Shown here in pieces: positions 35,885 to 44,257 of a stretch of 51,629 nt of DNA. The notes below the pieces were generated by a model, which did not search any database, was not told the DNA's origin, and was given only the letters and a program-made list of their open reading frames with translations. How positions within the stretch are numbered: the first letter of the stretch is position 1; each line of letters starts with the position of its first letter. The translations under genes were made by a program, and so were the position numbers. The DNA is from Thiobacillus sp. 65-29 (GTDB lineage Bacteria > Pseudomonadota > Gammaproteobacteria > Burkholderiales > Thiobacillaceae), in assembly GCA_001899775.1 (NCBI GenBank), contig MKWN01000058.1, forward strand, positions 1 through 51,629. The letters are read 5' to 3'.

Positions 35885-36754
35885 ATGCAGAAAGTAAGAA
35901 AAGCCGTATTCCCGGTGGCCGGCCTGGGCACCCGTTTCCTGCCGGCCACCAAGGCCAGCCCCAAGGAAATGCTGCCCATCGTCGACAAGCCCCTGATCCA
36001 GTATGCGGTGGAGGAGGCGATCGAGGCGGGCATCACCGACATCATCTTCATCAGCAGCCGCACCAAGCGCACCGTCGAGGACCATTTCGACAAGGCGTAT
36101 GAACTGGAGACCGAACTGGAGACGCGCGGCAAGAAGCGGGTGCTCGAACTGGTGCAGTCGATCCGGCCGAACCACATCAATTTCATTTACATCCGCCAGG
36201 CCGAAGCGCTCGGCCTCGGACATGCCGTACTCTGTGCACAGCCCGTGGTGGGTAACGAGCCCTTCGCCGTCATTCTCGCCGACGATCTCATCGACGGCGA
36301 GCCGGCGGTGATGAAGCAGATGGTCGACCAGTACAACTATTACCAGTGCTCGGTGCTTGGCGTGCAGCAGGTGGCGCGCGAGGACACCGCCTCCTATGGC
36401 ATCGTCGATGCCACGCCGATGGCCGAGCGCGTGTCGCGCGTCAATGCCGTCGTGGAAAAACCCAAGCCGGAGGAAGCACCCTCGACGCTCGGCGTGGTCG
36501 GTCGCTACATCCTCACGCCGCGCATCTTCCACCACATCCAGCATCTCACGCCGGGTGCCGGCGGCGAGCTACAGCTGACCGACGCCATCGCTGGCCTGCT
36601 GAAGGAACAGCAGGTACTCGCCTACGCCTACGACGGCATCCGCTACGACTGCGGCAGCAAGCTTGGCTACCTGCAGGCAACCGTCGAATACGCTCTCAAG
36701 CACAGCGAAGTCAGCGAGGATTTCGCTGCTTACCTGAAGCAGCGCGTTTGTTGA
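35885..36754 (+). CDS. galU: UTP-glucose-1-phosphate uridylyltransferase
   Basis: Makes UDP-glucose from UTP and glucose-1-phosphate for envelope sugars and exopolysaccharide. The 289-aa product has the nucleotidyltransferase signature [24 protein letters not shown] start (residues 8-27), the uridine loop [44 protein letters not shown] and [18 protein letters not shown]. The start is ATG 35885 with GGAAGAG upstream. Confidence 0.97.
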   Translation: MQKVRKAVFPVAGLGTRFLPATKASPKEMLPIVDKPLIQYAVEEAIEAGITDIIFISSRTKRTVEDHFDKAYELETELETRGKKRVLELVQSIRPNHINFIYIRQAEALGLGHAVLCAQPVVGNEPFAVILADDLIDGEPAVMKQMVDQYNYYQCSVLGVQQVAREDTASYGIVDATPMAERVSRVNAVVEKPKPEEAPSTLGVVGRYILTPRIFHHIQHLTPGAGGELQLTDAIAGLLKEQQVLAYAYDGIRYDCGSKLGYLQATVEYALKHSEVSEDFAAYLKQRVC

Positions 36755-36776
36755 GCCGCGCCCCGGATTGCGCGGC
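36755..36776 (+). terminator. GC-rich hairpin after galU (weak terminator candidate)
   Basis: GCCGCGC-CCCGGATT-GCGCGGC directly follows the galU stop. It forms a 7-bp stem but has no U tract, so intrinsic termination is uncertain. Confidence 0.35.
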
Positions 36777-36934
36777 CGGCGGCAGAAAGTGCGCCCCCGG
36801 CACGGTTATCGTGACATTTCCCATGCCCCATCCATAACGCGAAGGAGCGCGCCGGTCTGATGAAGTGACGGATCGGCAAGTTTCGCACCGCACGTGGTGC
36901 TCCAGGCCGCATGCGCGCCAAGAGACAAATGCGG

Positions 36935-37705
36935 TCAACAGCGTGCAGCGCCTTGACGCCGCCGTAGCAGCGTTTGGTAGAGCTTCAGTCGCGCCGGGTC
37001 GACGGTCCCCGCGGCAACGGCTTCGTCGAGCCGGCAGCCGGGTTCGCCGGCGTGGCGGCAGTCACGAAAGCGGCATTGGCCGAGAAACGGACGGAATTCG
37101 ACGAAGGCGCGCGCCAACGCCTCGTCGTCGAGGTGTTGCAGCGCGAATTCCTGCAGGCCGGGAGAGTCGATCAGTGCGGTGTCGGGGTCGAGGCGGTGCA
37201 GGCGCGTGTGGGTGGTGGTATGGCGACCGCTGTCGAGCGCTTCGGAGTATTCGCCGGTCGCGACTGCGGCGTCCGGACATAGCGCATTGACCAGGGTGGA
37301 CTTGCCCATGCCGGACTGCCCGATCAGCAGGGTGGTGTGACCCTGCAGATGAGGCAGTAACGGGGTGGCGTCCGACTCCGCGGACAGCGTCACTACACGG
37401 TAGCCGATGTGTGCCAGAGGTTCGAGGGGCGCACGCGCCGTGGCGGTTTCCGGCAGATCGGCCTTATTGAGGACGATGAGGCTCGCCATGCCCTGGTCCT
37501 CCGCGGCGAGCAGGCAGCGTTGCACCAGTTCCGGCGAGAAGCTGGGCCGCGCCGCCACCACCACGGCAACCTGACTGGCATTGGCGGCGATGGCCTTGCT
37601 GCGGAAAACGTCCGAGCGGTACAGCAGGGTGGTGCGCGGGAGCACCCGCTCGATCACGCCGCCGTCGCCGGCGCGCCGTACTTCGACCTGGTCGCCACAC
37701 ACCAC
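36935..37705 (-). CDS. rsgA: Ribosome small-subunit-dependent GTPase RsgA (start unclear)
   Basis: Circularly permuted GTPase that checks 30S subunit maturation. It has G4 (LNKAD) before G1 (GQSGMGKSTLVNA), G2 (HTTTHTRL), G3 (DSPG), and the zinc-finger end CRFRDCRHAGEPGC. The coordinates use the first canonical start, a GTG at 37705. Coding homology clearly continues upstream in the same frame to about 37828: it reads NPLSGEVIAAFSRRFIVATP and continues AGELACQVRGRRLHVVCGD, the expected N-terminal OB fold. That stretch contains no ATG, GTG or TTG before the in-frame TGA at 37829-37831. A CTG at 37808-37810 or a frameshift may supply the true start. Confidence 0.9.
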   Translation of the reverse strand: MVCGDQVEVRRAGDGGVIERVLPRTTLLYRSDVFRSKAIAANASQVAVVVAARPSFSPELVQRCLLAAEDQGMASLIVLNKADLPETATARAPLEPLAHIGYRVVTLSAESDATPLLPHLQGHTTLLIGQSGMGKSTLVNALCPDAAVATGEYSEALDSGRHTTTHTRLHRLDPDTALIDSPGLQEFALQHLDDEALARAFVEFRPFLGQCRFRDCRHAGEPGCRLDEAVAAGTVDPARLKLYQTLLRRRQGAARC

Positions 37706-37884
37706 ATGCAGGCGCCGGCCGCGTACCTGGCACGCGAGTTCGCCTGCCGGTGTGGCGACGATGAAGCGGCGGCTGAAGGCGGCGATGACCTCGCCCGAAA
37801 GTGGATTCAGGGTAAGGGCACGCCGTTGTCAGTATGCTGCTGTGGCAGGTCGTTGACGCGGTGTTTGCGCCGTCCGGATGGCAC

Positions 37885-38226
37885 TCAGATGTCGAACAGC
37901 GCGTCGACCTTGGCGGCACAGATGAAGTCGTTCTCCGACAGGCCGTTGATCGCGTGGGTCCAGTACTCGACGCGCACGGTGTTGTAGCCGACGACGAGGT
38001 AGGGGTGGTGGTCCTCGCGGTGCGAGACCCACATCACCGCGTTGACGAAGGCCTGAGCCTGATAGTGGTCCTTGAACGCATAGTCCTTGGCGATCTTCAT
38101 GCCGTCGCGCTGCCAGCCGGCAAGGCCCTTGAGGAACGGCGTGATCTGCGCATCGGTGAGCGGCTCGACGCCCCCTTCGCAGGGTGCGCATTTCTTGCGG
38201 ACGAGGGCTTCGACGACGGTGGTCAT
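37885..38226 (-). CDS. phhB: 4a-hydroxytetrahydrobiopterin dehydratase (pterin carbinolamine dehydratase)
   Basis: Dehydrates 4a-hydroxytetrahydrobiopterin in pterin recycling. The 113-aa product has the family core [20 protein letters not shown], the active-site run [20 protein letters not shown] and the end [20 protein letters not shown]. An N-terminal CAPCEGG segment is common in bacterial members. No phenylalanine hydroxylase is in the window, so the partner is unknown. It is read in the same direction as rsgA and the small cytochrome c. Confidence 0.93.
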   Translation of the reverse strand: MTTVVEALVRKKCAPCEGGVEPLTDAQITPFLKGLAGWQRDGMKIAKDYAFKDHYQAQAFVNAVMWVSHREDHHPYLVVGYNTVRVEYWTHAINGLSENDFICAAKVDALFDI

Positions 38227-38235
38227 GGCGGACTC

Positions 38236-38544
38236 CTACTTGAACTTGTAATACTGCTGGTTCAGATACGCCGCGACGTGGGCTTCGTCCTCGGGGAACC
38301 AGCCGGCGCCGGTGTTGGCGTTGCAGCCGGCAATGCGCCCCGCGAGCTGCTGTGGGGTGCGCACCTTACGGTCGGCGCGCGTGTAAATGCCGCTGCCGTC
38401 GCCGCCGACCAGGCCGACGTGACAGTTGACACAGGACTTGTCGTGCAGGACCTTGCCGGCCTTGGCGTCGCCCTTGGCGGGTGGAGCCGCGTGGACACCG
38501 GCAGCCATGGCAAAGGCGGAGAGGAACAGGACGAAGGCTTTCAT
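38236..38544 (-). CDS. Small periplasmic monoheme cytochrome c
   Basis: A 102-aa protein with a signal peptide ([19 protein letters not shown]), one heme site SCVNCH (about residues 37-42) and a C-terminal helix [16 protein letters not shown] that fits class I cytochrome c. A Cys in [16 protein letters not shown] might form an extra feature, and no Met ligand is obvious. It may be an electron carrier; the partner is unknown. The start is ATG 38544; GGAG lies 7 nt upstream. It is 9 bp from phhB and divergent from orn. Confidence 0.85.
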   Translation of the reverse strand: MKAFVLFLSAFAMAAGVHAAPPAKGDAKAGKVLHDKSCVNCHVGLVGGDGSGIYTRADRKVRTPQQLAGRIAGCNANTGAGWFPEDEAHVAAYLNQQYYKFK

Positions 38545-38660
38545 CGGGGGGCTCCGGTCGATCCAAATATTCGCATTATGGACGCAAGATGCAGCGGCTT
38601 CCACCCCGCCGTACCCGGGGTCTATGCGAAAATGCCGGCATCGCAATCCAGGAAATCCCC

Positions 38661-39209
38661 ATGCCGCAAAACCCCACCCACCTGCTCTGGCTCGACATGG
38701 AAATGACCGGTCTCGCGCCCGATACCGACCGCATCATCGAGCTGGCCATCGTCGTCACTGATGCCGACCTCAACACCGTCGCCGAGGGGCCGGTACTCGT
38801 GGTGCACCAGCCGGACGCGGTGCTGGACGCGATGGACAGCTGGAACAAGGGCACCCATGGCAAGTCCGGCCTGATCGAGCGGGTGAAGGCGTCGCGGCTC
38901 TCCGAGGCCGATGCCGAAGCGCAGATGCTGGCCTTCGTGAAGCAGCACGTGCCGGCGCGCACGTCGCCGATGTGCGGCAACTCAATCTGCCAGGACCGCC
39001 GCTTCCTGGCGCGCTACATGCCGGCGCTGGAAGCCTTTTTCCACTACCGCAACCTCGACGTCAGCACGCTGAAAGAGCTTGCCAAGCGCTGGCACCCCGG
39101 CTTGCCGGAGGCGTTCAAGAAGACCAACAAGCACGAGGCGCTCGCCGACATCTATGAGTCGATCGAGGAGCTCAAGCACTACCGCGAGCACTTCATCCGC
39201 GGGGCCTGA
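38661..39209 (+). CDS. orn: Oligoribonuclease
   Basis: DEDDh exonuclease that degrades 2-5 nt RNA and the c-di-GMP product pGpG. The 182-aa product has Exo[21 protein letters not shown], ExoII region [13 protein letters not shown] and Exo[19 protein letters not shown] and [12 protein letters not shown] (His and Asp ligands). The start ATG at 38661 is preceded by CCAGGAAATCCCC. The link with c-di-GMP turnover is notable because a GGDEF/EAL protein is also in the window. Confidence 0.97.
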   Translation: MPQNPTHLLWLDMEMTGLAPDTDRIIELAIVVTDADLNTVAEGPVLVVHQPDAVLDAMDSWNKGTHGKSGLIERVKASRLSEADAEAQMLAFVKQHVPARTSPMCGNSICQDRRFLARYMPALEAFFHYRNLDVSTLKELAKRWHPGLPEAFKKTNKHEALADIYESIEELKHYREHFIRGA

Positions 39210-39220
39210 AGCCCCCGCGG
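39198..39220. terminator. Hairpin between convergent orn and dsrE-like gene
   Basis: CCGCGGGGC-CTGAA-GCCCCCGCGG forms a strong stem with the orn stop in the loop. It has no T-run on either side, so its termination activity is uncertain; its position between convergent genes supports the call. Confidence 0.4.
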
Positions 39221-39224
39221 GGTG

Positions 39225-39701
39225 TCAGGGCTTGAGGTAAACGAAGCCTTCCCTCGCCTGCAAGCGGCCGATTTCGGCGACGCCGGATGGGACCACCTCG
39301 GCATCGATGATCACGGCGTCGTCGCCAAGATTGCGTCCCCTGAGCGTATTGCGACAGACGCGGAACCCGACGCCACGCTCCTTGAGGCCGGCGACCTGTG
39401 CCTCATAAGCCTGACCCTTGTCGTCTTTCGCGCCGTTGAGCAGGAAGTCGATCCCCGCGCCGTGCGTCACCACGACGATCTTCGCATCGGGGTCGGCGGT
39501 GATGTGGTTCTGCACGTTGCGCAGGGCCATGCGCGCACGTGTGGCATCGTTGACGTGATAGACGACTTTTTCCTGTGCTGCGGCGAGGGTGGCGGATCGT
39601 GATGGCGTGGGATCGGCGCTCGCGCCGGTGCTGGCGAGCGGGGTCACGGCGAGCAGCAGTGCGGCGGCAAGGGCGGCAGGGCGGGGCAGGTTGCATTTCA
39701 T
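39225..39701 (-). CDS. Secreted DsrE-like (COG1416-type) protein
   Basis: A 158-aa protein with a signal peptide (to about residue 29), then a DsrE/F-like fold: EKVVYHVNDATRARMALRNV at the start, KIVVVTHGAGIDFLL, LKERGVGFRVCRNTL and GVAEIGRLQAREGFVYLKP at the end. The only cysteine of the mature chain is C116, at the conserved ACxNTL-like position, so sulfur binding is possible. The start is ATG 39701 with GGAGAA 6 nt upstream. The divergent ECF operon encodes the same domain fused to an anti-sigma factor, so the two proteins are probably functionally linked. Its substrate is unknown. Confidence 0.88.
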   Translation of the reverse strand: MKCNLPRPAALAAALLLAVTPLASTGASADPTPSRSATLAAAQEKVVYHVNDATRARMALRNVQNHITADPDAKIVVVTHGAGIDFLLNGAKDDKGQAYEAQVAGLKERGVGFRVCRNTLRGRNLGDDAVIIDAEVVPSGVAEIGRLQAREGFVYLKP

Positions 39702-39727
39702 GGCGTTCTCCGGTTGGCATGGGGCTG

Positions 39728-39746
39728 GTGGTCTGCTTCCGAAATA
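39728..39746 (-). promoter_or_regulatory. Mirrored 19-bp promoter/operator block, dsrE-like side
   Basis: Read leftward: TATTTCGGAAGCAGACCAC, ending 27 bp before the dsrE-like start codon. It is identical to the block at 39870-39888 read rightward. Conservation continues upstream as TGTC(A/G)C and, after a 3-nt shift, CCGTTTCA (39755-39762). This is probably the element recognised by the neighbouring ECF sigma factor. Confidence 0.7.
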
Positions 39747-39869
39747 ACGCGACATGAAACGGCGTCTTTTTCCGCATGGCGGCGTTGCTCGTCGTTGCCA
39801 TAGTCCGGGCTATGTCGCCTCCTCGCGCCTTGCCCTGCAGAAAAAGCCATCCGTTTCATCCTGTCACCC

Positions 39870-39888
39870 TATTTCGGAAGCAGACCAC
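39870..39888 (+). promoter_or_regulatory. Mirrored 19-bp promoter/operator block, ECF sigma side
   Basis: TATTTCGGAAGCAGACCAC, preceded by CCGTTTCATCC-TGTCACCC, upstream of the ECF sigma gene. It is the exact inverted copy of the block in front of the dsrE-like gene. A sigma-70-like TATAGT (39898-39903) follows 17 bp after CGGAAG and could be a basal -10. Confidence 0.7.
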
Positions 39889-39988
39889 TGGATGCCCTAT
39901 AGTGAAAGACGTTCCTGCTGAAACACTTATTCCATGCGCTGGCTTTTTTTTCATGGAATATTCGGACCGTTTCCCGCGTCTTATAGCC

Positions 39989-40543
39989 ATGAGCCTGATC
40001 ACACGCCTCCTGTTCGGTCCGCCTCGTGGCGATATCGAGGCCCTGCGCCCCGCGCTTCATCGCATTGCCTACGCCTGGTGCCACGACGCCGCCCTGGCCG
40101 ACGACCTGACGCAGGAAACGCTCGCGCGGGCACTGGCACGGCGCGGCCAATTGCGCGACGCGCGGGCACTCAAGGCCTGGATGATGAAAATCCTGCACCA
40201 TTGCTGGATGGACCATCTGCGCCGCAGGCGGGAGTTCGACGATTGGGAATCCCTGGAAGACACTCACGAAACCGGGGCCGAGACCCCCGAGGAGTGCTGC
40301 GACCGCACGCGCATCGTCGCGTGCGTGCGCGCAGCCGTGGCGCGACTGCCGATGGCTCAGCGCGAAGTGCTGACGCTGGTGGATCTGGAGGAATTCGGCT
40401 ACGCGGAGGTGGCCGGCATCCTTGGCATTCCAGTCGGCACCGTGATGAGCCGGCTGTCACGCGGGCGAGCCGCACTGAAGTCGCTCCTGCTCGATGGTGC
40501 GCAGCGCACCGCTAAACATCCTGTGCTGAGGCGCGTGAAATGA
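39989..40543 (+). CDS. ECF-type RNA polymerase sigma factor
   Basis: A 184-aa extracytoplasmic-function sigma factor. Region 2 (about residues 16-82) contains RIAYAWCHDAALADDLTQET and LKAWMMKILHHCWMDHLRRR. Region 4 (about 108-160) contains LPMAQREVLTLVDLEEFGYA and EVAGILGIPVGTVMSRLSRG. The ATG at 39989 is preferred because homology begins about there; another ATG at 39953 would add 12 residues, and neither has a good ribosome site. The stop overlaps the anti-sigma gene (ATGA), the usual coupling of sigma and anti-sigma. It likely drives its own operon and the divergent dsrE-like gene. Confidence 0.93.
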   Translation: MSLITRLLFGPPRGDIEALRPALHRIAYAWCHDAALADDLTQETLARALARRGQLRDARALKAWMMKILHHCWMDHLRRRREFDDWESLEDTHETGAETPEECCDRTRIVACVRAAVARLPMAQREVLTLVDLEEFGYAEVAGILGIPVGTVMSRLSRGRAALKSLLLDGAQRTAKHPVLRRVK

Positions 40544-41238
40544 CCGGCGAGATTCCTGACGAGATCCTGCATGCCTTCGTCGATGGAGAACTTGCCGCGG
40601 ACGAAAGCGAACGCCTCATCGCCCGCGTGCGTGACGACGCGTCGCTCGCTGCGCGCGTGTGCGAACTGCGTAACCTGCGGTCGATGGTACGTACGGCCTA
40701 CGCCGAACCGCCGCTACCCGCCAGGCGAGTCGATCGTTCGTCGCGCACGTGGCGGGCGGGTCTTGCGGCCGCAGTCGCCGTGCTTGCGATCGGCGTCGCC
40801 GCGGGCTGGATGCTGCGGGGCCTGGATGGCGCACCGGATGCGCTCCATCTCGCCCGCATCGTCGCGCCGGCCGGGCAGGGCAAGGTGCTGCTGCATCTCG
40901 ACAGTGCGGAACCGGAACGCATGCAGACTGCGCTTGATGCGGCCGAACGGTTGCTCGACGAGGCGGAAAGGCAGGGGCGGGCCACGCAGGTCGAAATCGT
41001 TGCGAACAGCCAGGGAATCGGCTTGCTGCGCGCTGGTGTCAGCCCTCACGTGGCGCGCATCGCGCAACTGCACGCCCGCCATGTCAACCTGCAATTCGTC
41101 GCCTGCGGCCAGACGATCGCCCGTCTCGCCGGCGAGGGGGATCGTGTCGTCCTGCTGCCTGCGGTCCGTACCGCGCCCACGGCAGTCGGCGAGATCGTCG
41201 ACCGCCTGCAGCAGGGCTGGACTTACGTGCGCATCTGA
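40540..41238 (+). CDS. Transmembrane anti-sigma factor fused to a periplasmic DsrE-like domain
   Basis: A 232-aa protein. Residues 1-50 form a cytoplasmic anti-sigma domain (IPDEILHAFVDGELAADESE), without the HxxxCxxC zinc motif. A membrane helix (about residues 72-93, RAGLAAAVAVLAIGVAAGWM) follows. Residues about 114-232 match the neighbouring DsrE-like protein in pattern: GKVLLHLDSAEPERMQTALD, QVEIVANSQGIGLL, LHARHVNLQFVACGQTIARL and AVGEIVDRLQQGWTYVRI, with C189 aligned to its single Cys. The topology puts the DsrE-like domain in the periplasm, as a likely sensor that releases the sigma factor. I know of no described anti-sigma of this architecture, which is a statement of my own memory only. 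Confidence 0.85.
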   Translation: MTGEIPDEILHAFVDGELAADESERLIARVRDDASLAARVCELRNLRSMVRTAYAEPPLPARRVDRSSRTWRAGLAAAVAVLAIGVAAGWMLRGLDGAPDALHLARIVAPAGQGKVLLHLDSAEPERMQTALDAAERLLDEAERQGRATQVEIVANSQGIGLLRAGVSPHVARIAQLHARHVNLQFVACGQTIARLAGEGDRVVLLPAVRTAPTAVGEIVDRLQQGWTYVRI

Positions 41239-41281
41239 CCCGCGACACGGCGTGCGGGTCGTGCGGGCCCGGGAGAGTCTC

Positions 41282-43087
41282 ATGCAAACCGGTTGGTCTG
41301 GATTCACGCGTGTGCTGGCCGGTGTTCTGCTGCTGGCGTGCCTGCTGCCGGCCGCTGCGGTGACGCAGCCCCTGTCGAACCGACTCGCCGGCCATCCCTC
41401 GCCGTATCTCGCCCTGCACGCCGGCGATCCCGTGGTGTGGCAGGAGTGGAACGCCGAAACGGTCGCGCGCGCACGGCGCGAGAACAAGCTGCTGTTCGTC
41501 TCCATCGGCTACTTCGCCTGCCACTGGTGCCACGTCATGCAGCGCGAGAGCTATCGCAACAGTACGATTGCGGCGCGTCTCAACGAAAATTTCATACCCG
41601 TCAAGGTCGACCGGGAGTTGCACGGTGGACTGGATAGCGCGCTGCAGGCGTTTGCCGCGCGCCTCACCGGTGTGTCCGGCTGGCCCCTCAACGCATTCGT
41701 GACGCCCGACGGCTACCCGCTGTCCGTCGTTCTATATGTCCCGCCGCAGGACCTTGCCGCGGTGCTCGACCGCATCGCGGCGCGCTGGGCCGCGGAGCCG
41801 GAGGCCCTTCGCGCGCTGGCGCGTCGCGCCGCCCCGGCGGCAACCGCACCGCCGCGGGCCGCGCCGCTCACCACCGCGCGTGGCGCCGATGCATGGCGGC
41901 AATTTCTCGATGCCGCGTGGCATGAGGCCGATCTCCTGCACGGTGGCTTCGGACAGGTCGCAAAATTTCCCATGGCGCCGCAGCTCGAGGCCCTGCTCGA
42001 ACGCCAGGCGCGGAATCCTGAAGCCAGGCTCGCCGAGTTCCTGCGTCTCACGCTCGAGCAGATGGTCGCGCGCGGTTTGCGTGACCATGTTGGCGGCGGC
42101 TTCTTTCGCTACACGGTCGACCCCGGTTGGGAGACCCCGCATTTCGAAAAGATGCTTGCCGACAACGCGCAATTGGCTGCGCTCTACCTGCGTGCGGCGG
42201 TGGTGCTGCGCGAACCGCGCTATCGCGAGGTGGCGCGCACCACGTTCGACTTCATGCTGCGCGATCTGGCCGATGCGGGGGGCGGCTTCTACGCCAGCAC
42301 ATCCGCAGTCGATGCGCAGGGACGCGAAGGCGTGTTCTACCTGTGGGAGCCCGAGGTGCTGCAACGCCATCTGTCGCCTGCGACCTACGCCGCCGCGTGG
42401 CGTGTATGGCGGCTGGACGCGGCGCGTGCCTTCGATCATGGTTACCTGCCGGCGGAATATCGCGTGCCGACGGAGTTGGAACGGCCGCGCCTCAAGGAAG
42501 CGGCGGCCGTCCTGCTGCCGTTGCGCCAGACCCGCAGCCTGCCGCGCGATACCAAGATGAACGCGGGTCTCAATGGCCTCGCCCTGTCGGCGCTGAGTCG
42601 GGCGGCGGCGCTCGATCCCGCTTACCGGCGCGCCGCCGACCGTCTGCAGCACTTCCTGCTCAAACACCTGGTGCGCAGCGGCAAACTGGTGAAGGCCGTG
42701 GCCGGCGGCAAGAAGGTGGCAGGCGCGGAACTGGAGGATTACGCCTGGACCGTGGCGGGACTGCTTGATTACGCCGACGCTACCGGCGATCGGGCGTCGC
42801 GTGCGGCAGCCCGAAACCTGGCGCACGTCGCCTGGCAGACATTCTGGCGCACGGCGGGCTGGCAGCACGAAGTAGAGCCACTGCTCGCGACCCGTGCGCC
42901 AGCGGCGGGCCTGCCTGACGGCGCGCAGCCCTCGCCGGCCGACGTGCTGATCCGGTCCAGCCTGCGCCTGGGTGACCCGAAATTGCGGGAACGCGCACGC
43001 GAGGCCGCCGCGTGGACGCTGCCGGAGATGGCGCGCGACCCGCTTGCCTGGCCCAGCCGTGTGCGCCTGCTGGATGCGCTCAGTTGA
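41282..43087 (+). CDS. Secreted DUF255 / SPATA20-type thioredoxin-domain protein
   Basis: A 601-aa protein with a signal peptide (to about residue 27), then an N-terminal thioredoxin-like DUF255 domain: RLAGHPSPYLALHAGDPVVW, the redox motif FACHWCHVM (C80, C83) and FIPVKVDRELHGGLD. A long alpha/alpha-barrel region follows (about residues 200-600) with the family segments HGGFGQVAKFPMAPQL, GGFFRYTVDPGWETPHFEKM and DTKMNAGLNGLALSAL. The usual DREERPD after the redox site is changed to DRELHGG. The exact role is unknown; thiol-disulfide chemistry is plausible. It lies 43 bp after the anti-sigma gene and is probably part of that operon. A longer frame open from 40571 runs inside the anti-sigma gene and is discarded. 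Confidence 0.88.
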   Translation: MQTGWSGFTRVLAGVLLLACLLPAAAVTQPLSNRLAGHPSPYLALHAGDPVVWQEWNAETVARARRENKLLFVSIGYFACHWCHVMQRESYRNSTIAARLNENFIPVKVDRELHGGLDSALQAFAARLTGVSGWPLNAFVTPDGYPLSVVLYVPPQDLAAVLDRIAARWAAEPEALRALARRAAPAATAPPRAAPLTTARGADAWRQFLDAAWHEADLLHGGFGQVAKFPMAPQLEALLERQARNPEARLAEFLRLTLEQMVARGLRDHVGGGFFRYTVDPGWETPHFEKMLADNAQLAALYLRAAVVLREPRYREVARTTFDFMLRDLADAGGGFYASTSAVDAQGREGVFYLWEPEVLQRHLSPATYAAAWRVWRLDAARAFDHGYLPAEYRVPTELERPRLKEAAAVLLPLRQTRSLPRDTKMNAGLNGLALSALSRAAALDPAYRRAADRLQHFLLKHLVRSGKLVKAVAGGKKVAGAELEDYAWTVAGLLDYADATGDRASRAAARNLAHVAWQTFWRTAGWQHEVEPLLATRAPAAGLPDGAQPSPADVLIRSSLRLGDPKLRERAREAAAWTLPEMARDPLAWPSRVRLLDALS

Positions 43088-44255
43088 GCTCGGGATCGGC
43101 CTGTGGCAGCGGTGAACGCTGTACCGGGCGGCGCCCCGCCTGCACCGAGACCTCGAGTGATTGTTGCTTGCGCGCCACCGAGAGGCGCGCGGTTTCGCCG
43201 GGTTTGAGTGCGGCGATGAGATTGAGCAGCGACGCCGAGTCGGATACCTGTTTGCCGTTCACCGCGAGCAGGACGTCGCCCGGACGCACGCCGCCGTTGT
43301 CGGCCGGTCCACCCTTCAACACGCCCGCGATCAGCGCGCCGTGGGCGTTCTTCAGGCTGAACGATTCGGCGAGTTCCGGGGTGAGGTCCTGCACCTCGAT
43401 GCCGACCCAGCCGCGTGTCACGCTGCCTTCGCGAATGATCTGCTCCATCACCTGGCGCGCGATGCTCACCGGAATGGCGAAGCCGATGCCTTGCGAGCCA
43501 CCGGTACGCGAATAGATCGCGCTGTTGATGCCCACCAGATTCCCGGCGGCATCGACCAGCGCCCCGCCCGAGTTGCCGGGGTTGATCGCGGCGTCGGTCT
43601 GGATGAAGTTCTCGAAAGTGTTGATGCCGAGCTGGGTGCGCCCGAGGGCACTGACGATACCCGCCGTGACCGTCTGCCCGACGCCGAAGGGGTTGCCCAG
43701 CGCCAGCACCCAGTCGCCCACCCGGAGCGTGTCGGGTTGCGCGAAGGTGATCGCCGGCAGGTCGCCGGCGTCGATTTTCAGCACCGCCAGATCGGTTTCC
43801 GGGTCGGCGCCGACGACGCGCGCGGGCAGGGCGCGGCCGTCGGCCAGTGCCACCTGGATTTCGTCGGCCGCCTCGACCACGTGGTAGTTGGTGAGGACGT
43901 AGCCGTTCGCGCTGACAATGACTCCCGAGCCGAGGTTGGACGCCTGACGCGGGCGGCCATCGAGGCGATCGCCGAAGAAGTAGCGGAAAATCGGATCCTG
44001 CACCGCGGGGGCGCGCATTTTTTGCTGGGTGAACACGTTGACCACGGCGGGGATCACGCGCTGCGCCGCCGGCGCGAACGATTCCATGGGAGGCAGCGGC
44101 GTCGCGGGTGTCGCGGGAGCCTGGCGAATGGTTACACCGGGGCGGGGTTGCGGTGCCTGCCAGCGCAGCAGGTCCGGCTTGAAGAGCGCGATGACGAACA
44201 GCACGCCCAGGGCCACCGTGGTGGTCTGGGCGAAAAGCAGCCAGAGTTTGCGCAT
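43080..44255 (-). CDS. DegS/HtrA-like periplasmic serine protease
   Basis: A 391-aa protein with an N-terminal membrane anchor (about residues 5-25), a trypsin-like domain with triad H125 (YVLTNYHVV), D155 (DLAVLKI) and S229 (NPGNSGGALV), and one PDZ domain (about residues 285-370; VLKGGPADNGGVRPGDVLLA). A single PDZ plus membrane anchor is the DegS layout; DegP has two PDZ domains. DegS-type proteases cut anti-sigma factors in other bacteria, so it could act on the anti-sigma factor encoded next door, which is inference. Its 3' end overlaps the DUF255 gene by 8 bp. A perfect FNR-type box sits 2 bp upstream of its start. Confidence 0.92.
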   Translation of the reverse strand: MRKLWLLFAQTTTVALGVLFVIALFKPDLLRWQAPQPRPGVTIRQAPATPATPLPPMESFAPAAQRVIPAVVNVFTQQKMRAPAVQDPIFRYFFGDRLDGRPRQASNLGSGVIVSANGYVLTNYHVVEAADEIQVALADGRALPARVVGADPETDLAVLKIDAGDLPAITFAQPDTLRVGDWVLALGNPFGVGQTVTAGIVSALGRTQLGINTFENFIQTDAAINPGNSGGALVDAAGNLVGINSAIYSRTGGSQGIGFAIPVSIARQVMEQIIREGSVTRGWVGIEVQDLTPELAESFSLKNAHGALIAGVLKGGPADNGGVRPGDVLLAVNGKQVSDSASLLNLIAALKPGETARLSVARKQQSLEVSVQAGRRPVQRSPLPQADPELN

Positions 44256-44257
44256 AA

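Noticed and set aside
40571-41281. A longer start for the DUF255 protein
   Set aside because: The extension is out of frame over the anti-sigma gene and Arg-rich; a clear signal peptide starts at 41282.
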